Origin: Tetracentron sinense
Lineage: Eukaryota > Streptophyta > Magnoliopsida > Trochodendrales > Trochodendraceae
Direction of reading: 5' to 3'
Assembly (NCBI GenBank): GCA_015143295.1
Contig: CM026552.1
Coordinates: 59,886,944-59,950,943 of the forward strand
DNA: 64,000 nt
Part shown: positions 57,014 through 64,000 of the stretch, piece by piece
Numbering within the stretch: position 1 is the stretch's first letter
How the letters are laid out: the number at the start of each line of letters is the position of its first letter
Made by a program: the position numbers and the translations under genes
Notes under the pieces: generated by a model
What the model was told of the DNA's origin: nothing
Database searches by the model: none
What the model saw: the letters and a program-made list of their open reading frames with translations, nothing else

Positions 57014-59225
57014 TGTCCGGGCCCAAAACCCACCCTATGAGTTAGAGTGAATCTTAGACGACTTATCATGACTTACATGACTTGCTTGACAAACCAACCT
57101 GCAAAATATACCTGGAGCATATACAATAGAGGACAAAATAGCGTAAACATAAGTACAAAGCATAGTGAAGTCTAACCAACACCTCTATGTGTATATATAC
57201 ATGATCCAAGTTCTGAACAAAATAAGAACACAAAGAAAAGTGTGGACAGGCCCGCCAAAATACATCAATCTAATCTCTCAAGCTCACACCCACAGCGAAT
57301 CACTCAGAATCTACCACCTAGTAGTAGCCCTCGACCTAAGGTTCCTCCACAAGTTCCTCAACGTACTTCTCTTCTACTTAAGGGCCAGGAGCACAGATGT
57401 CGAATGGAGCAGCAGCTCCCTCAATACCTGCCAACATAAACGTACGGCTAAGCATGGAATACTTAGCGTGTACCTAATACTAACCAACAGTCATAGCATA
57501 ACAATAGCAAAATATAAAGCAGGAAGCAATTCATATAACAACAGGAAAGTAAAGCAGTTTATATTCATGCTTGCATCACGTAAAAACCGATAAATCTCTT
57601 GAAATCATCGTGCACTTGACTTGATTTCAAATACTCGTTTCGTGCTTGAAAACTTGTCATGTTTGTCTTGCTTGATCTTGTCGAGTGTGCCATGTCATGC
57701 GTGTCATGCGTGCTTGCTTAGAATTTAACATGCTCATGTACTTGTGAGATGCGCTTGTGAGATGCACTTGTGAGATGCACTTGAGAGGGAAGGGAGACCC
57801 TTCTTTAATGAGATGTACTTGTGAGTAAGGGGAGACCTCTCATGGAAGGGAGGAAAGTGTAAACTCCCTCCTATGCGATGCTTGTTCTTGTCCTCCTATC
57901 AAAAGAGAGGTAAAACATATTGTAAGATATGTCCCACCTCTAACATCCTTATTCTTGAAAATCATCGGTAAACCATGTCATGCATGCCGTGCTAGTGTGA
58001 TCGTGTACATACTTTCACTTGAATTTAAATATGACATTTCAGGATTTCAACAATACATAGAACATCATTAATTGAGCAAGTAATTATTCATGCAATTTAG
58101 GAAAAGCAATTAATCACACTATCATAAATCCTAGCAAGTTTATAAGCTTATAAGCATGCATTTCTTAAGTTAAAACTCATTTCTTTCACCTTGGCATTTC
58201 ATCAAGCATGTAGTGTGTCCGTTATTTGTTATTACCTAAATCTGACTTTTCTAGATGGGTTAAGCTCATGTCGCACATGTGTGTTTATTATTAATACAAT
58301 GCCCTTCCCATTTCATTCATCACATCACATTCATATGGCATCCATCGCCCAACATCCATCCTCACACCACATACATTTATCTTCTATTAAGTTCATACAT
58401 TAGGCAAGATAAAGAAGAAGGAAAGAAGAGGGTATGAACTAGGAGGGTAGCAAAAGGTACCGACCTTGAAGAAGCAAGGAAACCCTCCCACACGTGCGTG
58501 GAGTCGCTGCCCTAGCCTGGAGAACGTGCTCCTCACGAGTTTGAACCGAGAACTTGAGGAAATCTAAGCTTGAGGTGATTTAGGGTCTTCAAACCCTTTG
58601 ATTTCTTCTCAAATGCAAACCCTAGGTTTAGAATCCCCTTTTTCCTCTCTCTTTATCTCTCAAATACTCTAAGTGTGTTGAATGAGGCCCTCAAGGCTCG
58701 GGCAAGCCTTAAGAGGCAAGGGTGTAAACGCTCAAATGACGAAACAACCCTTAATGAAATCCAACAAAACGCGATAAACCGATAGATCGGTGGTTACTAC
58801 TGAGCGATCGGTCGCCTACCATGCGACCGGTGACTTGACCGACCGACTAGTCAAAAACATGCTCTCTGGAAAATTTCCCATACAAAAAAGTGCATCAGTC
58901 GATAGCTACCAATCGATCGGTTATGTATCGATCGTTCGCTGAGATGGACCGAGCGATCGGTGCTCTGTAAATTTCTACACTGAGACCATTTTTCACCTAT
59001 TCCTATTATTTGGACTTATCCTACTTCCCTTTTGACCTTTTCTATACATGACTAGAACCCTTTCATGGCTTATAGGGATTAATAAATAATTTATTTAATT
59101 AATCATAGCATTCTTGAAACTATTTTCAAAAGTTTCTAATTCTCATTTCATGAATTAGGAGATTACAAGTCAACATGCCTTGACACACATACCAAGGCAT
59201 ATACAAAAAGTTTTAGGATTTTACA
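57014..59225 (-). repeat. 3' LTR of Gypsy-3 (2.2 kb)
   Basis: The plus strand starts TGTCCGGGCCCAAAACCCAC and ends GGATTTTACA. It is the same family as the Gypsy-2 LTR, with matching landmarks such as the GAGATGCACTTGTGAG repeats (about 57749-57790) and the palindrome cluster. Confidence 0.88.
58778..58961 (-). promoter_or_regulatory. Cluster of ACCGATCG palindromes in the Gypsy-3 LTR
   Basis: From ACCGATAGATCGGT (58778) to ACCGAGCGATCGGT (ends 58961), with four or five degenerate sites between. It lies at the same LTR position as the Gypsy-2 cluster. Confidence 0.85.
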
Positions 59226-59241
59226 TCCTCCCCCCCTTATA
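59226..59241 (-). promoter_or_regulatory. Polypurine tract of Gypsy-3
   Basis: Minus strand reads AAGGGGGGGAGGA next to the LTR, a G-expanded version of the tract in Gypsy-1 and Gypsy-2. Confidence 0.8.
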
Positions 59242-59315
59242 AAAATTTCATCCTCGAAATTTGGACAATACATGCATTACAAAACCAAAACAAAATTACA
59301 TGATACATATAAAAC

Positions 59316-62300
59316 TCATTCAAACAACTCCGGGTACTTTGCTTTGACTTCGGCCTCACGTTCCCATGTGGCTTCTTCTCGGGTATGATGTTGCCACTGA
59401 ACGAGAACCAATGGAATAGTCTTATTGAGAAGGACTTGATCTCTCCGATCCAATATACAATTCGGTTTTTCAACTAAAGTGAGATCTTCTCGAATTTCAA
59501 ACGGTTCCAAGTGTATGACATGCGAAAGGTCCGTAATGTACTTTCAAAGCATAGATACGTGGAAAACGTTGTGAACCACGGCCATGTGAGATGGAAGAGC
59601 TACTCGATAAGCAATTTCACCAACTCGCGTGATAATCTCAAACGGACCAACATATTGAGGACTAAGTTTGCCTCTTTTGCCAAATCGCATAATCCCTTTG
59701 CTAAGAAATACTTTCACAAAGACTTGATCCCCAACCTGGAATTCCAAGTCCCTGCGGCGCATGTCCGCATAGCTCTTTTGATGATCTTGAGTGGCTTTCA
59801 ACCGATCCCGGATGATCTTAACTATACTCGCAGTTTGCTCGATCAACTCCGGACCTAACACCTTTCTTTCTCCTACCTCATCCCAGTGGAGAGGAGACCT
59901 GCAGCTTCGCCCACACAAGGCCTCAAATGGTGCCATTTGGATGCTCGCCTAGTAGCTGTTATTGTAGGCGAATTCTACCAAAGGCAAGTGTCCTTTCCAA
60001 CTGCCTTTGAAATCCAATATACATGCCCGAAGCATGTCCTCGATGATTTGGTTTACCCTTTTGGTTTGCCCATCCGTCTGTGGATGAAAGGCGGTGCTGA
60101 AATCAAGTCGGGAACCCATGGCTTCCTGAAAGCTTTTCCAGAACCTGGATGTGAATCTTGGATCCCGATCTGATATAATACTGACTGGCACCCCGTGTAA
60201 CCGTACCACTTTCTTGATGTACAGTGCAGCCAACTGACTAGAATTGAACGTAGTACGGTAGGGTAAGAAATGCGTGGACTTTGTCAAACGATCTACCACA
60301 ACCCATATCGCATCTGAGTTCTTTGCTGTCTTTGGCAAGCCAACAATGAAGTCCATGGATATGTGCTCCCATTTCCACTCGGGAATAGGGAGAGACTGCA
60401 ATAGACATGCCGGTCGCATGTGTTCTGCTTTTACCTATTGGCACACTAAGCACCGCGCCACATACTCCGCCACATCCCTCTTCATGTTCCGCCACCAAAA
60501 ATGACCCTTGAGGTTTCAGTACATCTTTATACCCCCAAGATGCACTGCATACTTCGAACGGTGGGCTTCATCCATAATCTCTCGTCGAAGATCCGAATTA
60601 GCCGGAACACACAATCTTCCCCTGAATATAATAGCACCTCGGCTAGTGAGAGAGAAGTATTCACTACCCTTGGCAACTTCCTTATCTCAGAAAGCCAACA
60701 AGTCAGCATCCGTGGCTTGATACTCTTGAATCAAATCTATAATGTACAGTCGAACCGTGACATTTGCCAAAACGGGGCTGCGGATGGAATTATTCACACT
60801 GATGTCCAGATTAGCCAAATCTTCCAATAGCTTCCATTCTTGCACCAACATGTGGGCCAACAAACCCGAGGGTTTTCTACTCAAGGCATCCGCTACTACA
60901 TTCGCTTTGCCCAGGTGGTACTGGATGGTGCACTCGTAGTCTTTCAAAAATTTCATCCAACGCCGTTGGTGTAGATTTAGCTCCTTTTGGGAAAAGAGAT
61001 GCTTGAGGCTCTTGTGGTCCGTGAACACATAGAACTCTTCCCCGTAAAGGTAATGACGTCAAATCTTAAGTGCAAACATGACCACAACAAGCTCGAGATC
61101 GTGTGTGGGATAATTCTTTTTATGCTCCTTCAATTGCCTCGATGCATAGGCAATGACCTTCTTGTACTGCATTAGGACACACCCAAGTCCAACGTGTGAG
61201 GCATCACTATACACCTCATACCCTCCACGTCTAGATGGCACCGTAAGGACGGGAGCCATGGTAAGCCGCTTCTTCAGCTCCGTGAAACTGATCTCGCACT
61301 TATCGCTCCACACGAACTTCGCATTCTTCCTTGTCAAATATGTAAGCGGCGCTGCAAGGCTGGAGAAACCCTCTACAAATCTCTTGTAGTAGCCTGCTAA
61401 CCCAAGGAAACTGCGTATCTCTGTGACACTCTTGGGCCTCGCCCAACTCATGACTGCCTTTATCTTTTTCGGATCTACCGAGATGCCTTCCGCAGATACA
61501 ACGTGACTTAGGAATGCCACCTCTTCCAACCAAAACTCACACTTGCTAAGTTTGGCGTACAGCTTGTGCTCTCTCAACATCTCCAATGCAAGGCGAAGGT
61601 CTCGCACATGATCTTCCCGTGTCTGGGAATATATATCAGTATGTCATCGACAAACACGATCACGCATCGATCAAGATATGGCCGGAACACACGGTTCATC
61701 AAATCCATAAAGGCTACCGGCGCATTCATGAGACCAAAAGGCATCACCAAGAACTCGTAGTGTCCATACCGAGTTCGGAAAGTAGTTTTGGGAACATCTT
61801 CCACCTTAATCTTCAACTGGTGGTAACCCGACCGAAGATCAATCTTAGAGAAAAATCTTACTCCCTTTAACTGATCGAACAGGTCATCAATCCTAGGCAA
61901 TGGATACTTATTCTTTATAGTGACCTTGTTCAACTGCCTGTAATCGATGCACATCCGCATCGAGCTATCCTTCTTCTTAACAAATAACACCGAGGCACCC
62001 CACAGTGAGACACTTGGTCGAATGAAACCAAGGCCTTGCAATTCCTCCAACTGAGTCTTCAACTCCTTGAGTTCAATCGGGGACATCCGGTACAGAGCCC
62101 AGAAGATAGGAGTTGTGCCTGGTGCAAGCTCGATCATAAACTCAATCTCCCTGTCTAGAGGCAACCCTAGCAACTCCTCTGGAAATACATTCAGAAATTC
62201 ACTCACGACTGGAATAGTCGAAGAGTCCTTTACCTCGGGGTTCATTAGGCTCAACGCCGCAAAACGGGCGACATCTTTACTTCTCAACCCCCGAAAATGG

Positions 62301-62643
62301 AATGACTTCCCTTCCACCAGTTTGAAGAGTACCATCTTTTCAAAGCAAGACACATGTCCGTGGTGCGCTGCTAACCAATCCATTCCCAAGATAACGCCGA
62401 AGTCCTTGAATCCAAGGACAATGAGATCGACTGCCAGTTCATGGCTTCCCACTTGGACTGTACTGCCTCTGAAAATGCTATCTGTCACTACCGTTTTGCC
62501 AAGAGGGGTCAAAAAGAACAACTCCAGTTCCAACTGACTAGGCTCTATAGAAAAGCTTTGCGAAAAACTCAACGAGACAAATGAGTGCGTAGACTCGGTA
62601 TCAATCAACACACGAGCCAAACACTCATTGACTAGTAAGGTTC
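59316..62643 (-). pseudogene. Gypsy-3 pol (protease, RT, RNase H, integrase, chromodomain), disabled
   Basis: Starts at the intron acceptor TTTCAG|GAACC. Protease reads DTEST where DTGST is usual (about 62605), an active-site change. RT is open through [13 protein letters not shown] (about 61900) to catalytic FVDD (about 61660-61649), then a short insertion shifts the frame at about 61630. RNase H has [10 protein letters not shown] (about 61215). Integrase has SMDFIVGLPKTAKNSDAIW (about 60360-60305). The chromodomain-like end is ATWEREAEVKAKYPELFE (59373-59319). A stop in the 60420-60440 zinc-binding region and others add to the damage. Confidence 0.88.
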
Positions 62644-62791
62644 CTGAAATTTTTAACTAGCTAAGTTAATCCATGAATCAACATCATATGTATGGGTATA
62701 TATATATATATAAGTAACACGTCATATACGTACACAAAGAATAAGGCATAACATGATAATCGTAAACAATTGAATAACTTTAAACGCGTAC
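62644..62791 (-). other. Spliceosomal intron between gag and pol of Gypsy-3 (148 bp)
   Basis: Donor CAAG|GTACGC and acceptor TTTCAG|GAACC at the same codon as in Gypsy-1. Since 148 is not a multiple of three, gag and pol are in different frames unless it is removed. Unspliced reading runs 43 codons past the donor to a stop at about 62661. Confidence 0.75.
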
Positions 62792-64000
62792 CTTGCACTA
62801 CATCATCAGATGCAAGTGCATCACCCTCTGTCAAGGCAAATACTCGCCCTTGGTTCGCCTGGCGAGGTGGAGGTGTAGACCTAGTAGTCTGAGATGACGC
62901 CTGGTATGATCCTGCTGGGCGTGCTGGAGGCCTAATACTCTGAGACTGGCCTGGTAAATGCCGGCTAGGGTAATCCCTGATCACGTGGAAATGGCGACCA
63001 CAGTAAAAACATCCACCTGATGCTTTTTGGCAATCTCCTGCCGGATGCCTTCGGCCGCATGAAGTGCAGACCTTATGTGTGTAAGTTGGAGGGGCCGGAG
63101 GTGGAGCATACCTCGCCACCTGAGGTGCAACTAGACGTGGAGCTAGAAGAGCTTGAGGTCGTGGCGCCTGAGGCATGTACGATCGTGGAACTAGAGGCGC
63201 ATAAGAAGGCCTCATTGGTGGCGCTGGCCATGCATACTGAGGTGATGCTGGCCATGTGTACTGATAAGAGCCAGTCCGAGCCTGGCTCTCTGGAGGTGCC
63301 GAACTGTTAGGTTGGCCTCTCGCCAAGTCTCTCTTCTTGGACAAAGCCTCTGAATTGGCCTCGATCAACAAGACCTTGTCTACTACTTCTGGATAAGTAG
63401 CATGCCTAAAAGCCGAAACTTTCTCCATAATGACATCCTTGAGCCCTTGCTCAAATCTTCTCGCCTTCATCGCCTCGGTGGCGATCATATGAGTCACGAA
63501 GCGTGATAGCTCTGAGAACTTTGCCTCATAAGCGGTCACTGACATCGAACCTTGCTCAAGGTTGATGAACTCTCTTTCTTTCTTTTCCCAAGCTCCAACC
63601 AGGAAGTACTTTTTGTAAAACATGTCCTTGAACTCTTCCCAAGTCCAGGGTTGACCCTGCATGGTCAAATCTCGCGTCTTCAAGGCGGACAACCACCAAT
63701 GGTGTGCCTCACCTTCTAGCATGAAAATAGCCCATGCTACTTTATCCTCCTCTATGGGTGAGAGGACCGCAAATATCTTCTCCAACTGGAGAATCCATGC
63801 CTCTGCAGCAAGAGGGTCCACACTCCCATGGAATGATGGAGGCCTCAGTCTCCGAAATGCTGTAACTCCAGCAGTACGATGTACTGGAGCTGCGGGCGGT
63901 GGAGTAGGTGCCGCTGATGATGGTATATTTTGCCAAGCCGCCAGTATGGCGAGTGTCTCAGCAATAGAGCCTAAGACCTAAGAGAGGTCCGCCTGCTCAT
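62792..64000 (-). pseudogene. Gypsy-3 gag, 5' part outside window
   Basis: Gag domain with SVDPLAAEAWILQLEKIFAV (about 63827-63770), Pro-rich linker, CTSCGRRHPAGDC (about 63070-63032), and CFYCGRHFHVIRDY (about 63011-62970), where the last Cys is Tyr as in Gypsy-1. A TAG at 63980-63978 replaces the Gln codon of the Gypsy-1 frame near the N-terminus (CAG to TAG), so the full protein cannot be made. The start codon lies beyond the edge. Confidence 0.85.

Larger units (their letters stand above)
57014..64000 (-). mobile_element. Tekay-like Gypsy retrotransposon (Gypsy-3), minus strand, runs off the right edge
   Basis: 3' LTR 57014-59225, polypurine tract, pol, intron and gag are present to the window edge. 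It sits inside the gag-pol intron of Gypsy-2. The left-hand base pairs, TATAT (57009-57013), are the expected target duplication and should recur after its 5' LTR beyond the window. Confidence 0.9.

Overview
The window is plant nuclear DNA, most likely from a dicot-type angiosperm with a repeat-rich genome. It holds spliceosomal introns, a nuclear gene for an organellar ClpX, and a dense nest of plant-type Copia, Tekay/Del-like Gypsy, L1-like LINE, SINE and hAT-like elements. No bacterial-style operons, CRISPR arrays or rRNA genes were seen, and I recognised no tRNA genes.

Left half (1-30321, minus strand): one host gene, a mitochondrial-type ClpX unfoldase. Eleven exons can be placed with matching phases, giving 528 codons. 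The C-terminal exons lie beyond the left edge. Exons 1-7 sit within about 5.5 kb. Introns 7 (12.7 kb) and 8 (10.4 kb) are swollen by transposons: an old Copia element antisense to the gene (2162-7657), a complete-length but decayed LINE in the sense direction (14401-20679) that itself carries an LTR fragment, and an LTR-less Copia remnant (about 21500-24138). The same introns hold five very short insertions (15-21 nt) that look like LINE 3' tails, each flanked by 12-16 bp target-site duplications.

Middle (30322-37938): the ClpX upstream region with a (GA)n tract, a mosaic of non-coding LTR fragments in both orientations, and about 2 kb with nothing recognisable.

Right half (37939-64000): a nest of chromodomain-bearing (Tekay/Del-type) Gypsy elements that can be put in order from target-site duplications. 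Gypsy-2 (minus strand) is the base. Gypsy-1 (plus strand, 38845-50243, both LTRs, TSD TGTCC) landed in the LTR of Gypsy-2. A solo LTR (44728-45956, TSD TATGT) landed in the pol gene of Gypsy-1. An hAT-like element (53373-55418, 8-bp TSD) landed in the pol gene of Gypsy-2, and a SINE (54694-54807, 13-bp TSD) landed in that hAT. Gypsy-3 (minus strand, from 57014 past the right edge) landed in the gag-pol intron of Gypsy-2.

Three observations stand out: the micro-insertions with LINE-type tails; a small spliceosomal intron separating gag from pol in the Gypsy family, seen in three copies; and a variable U3 cassette. In Gypsy-2 and Gypsy-3 the cassette is a cluster of near-palindromic ACCGAKCGMTCGGT sites, in Gypsy-1 it is replaced by other tandem repeats, and the palindrome cluster recurs with its flanking text in a solo LTR of a different family.
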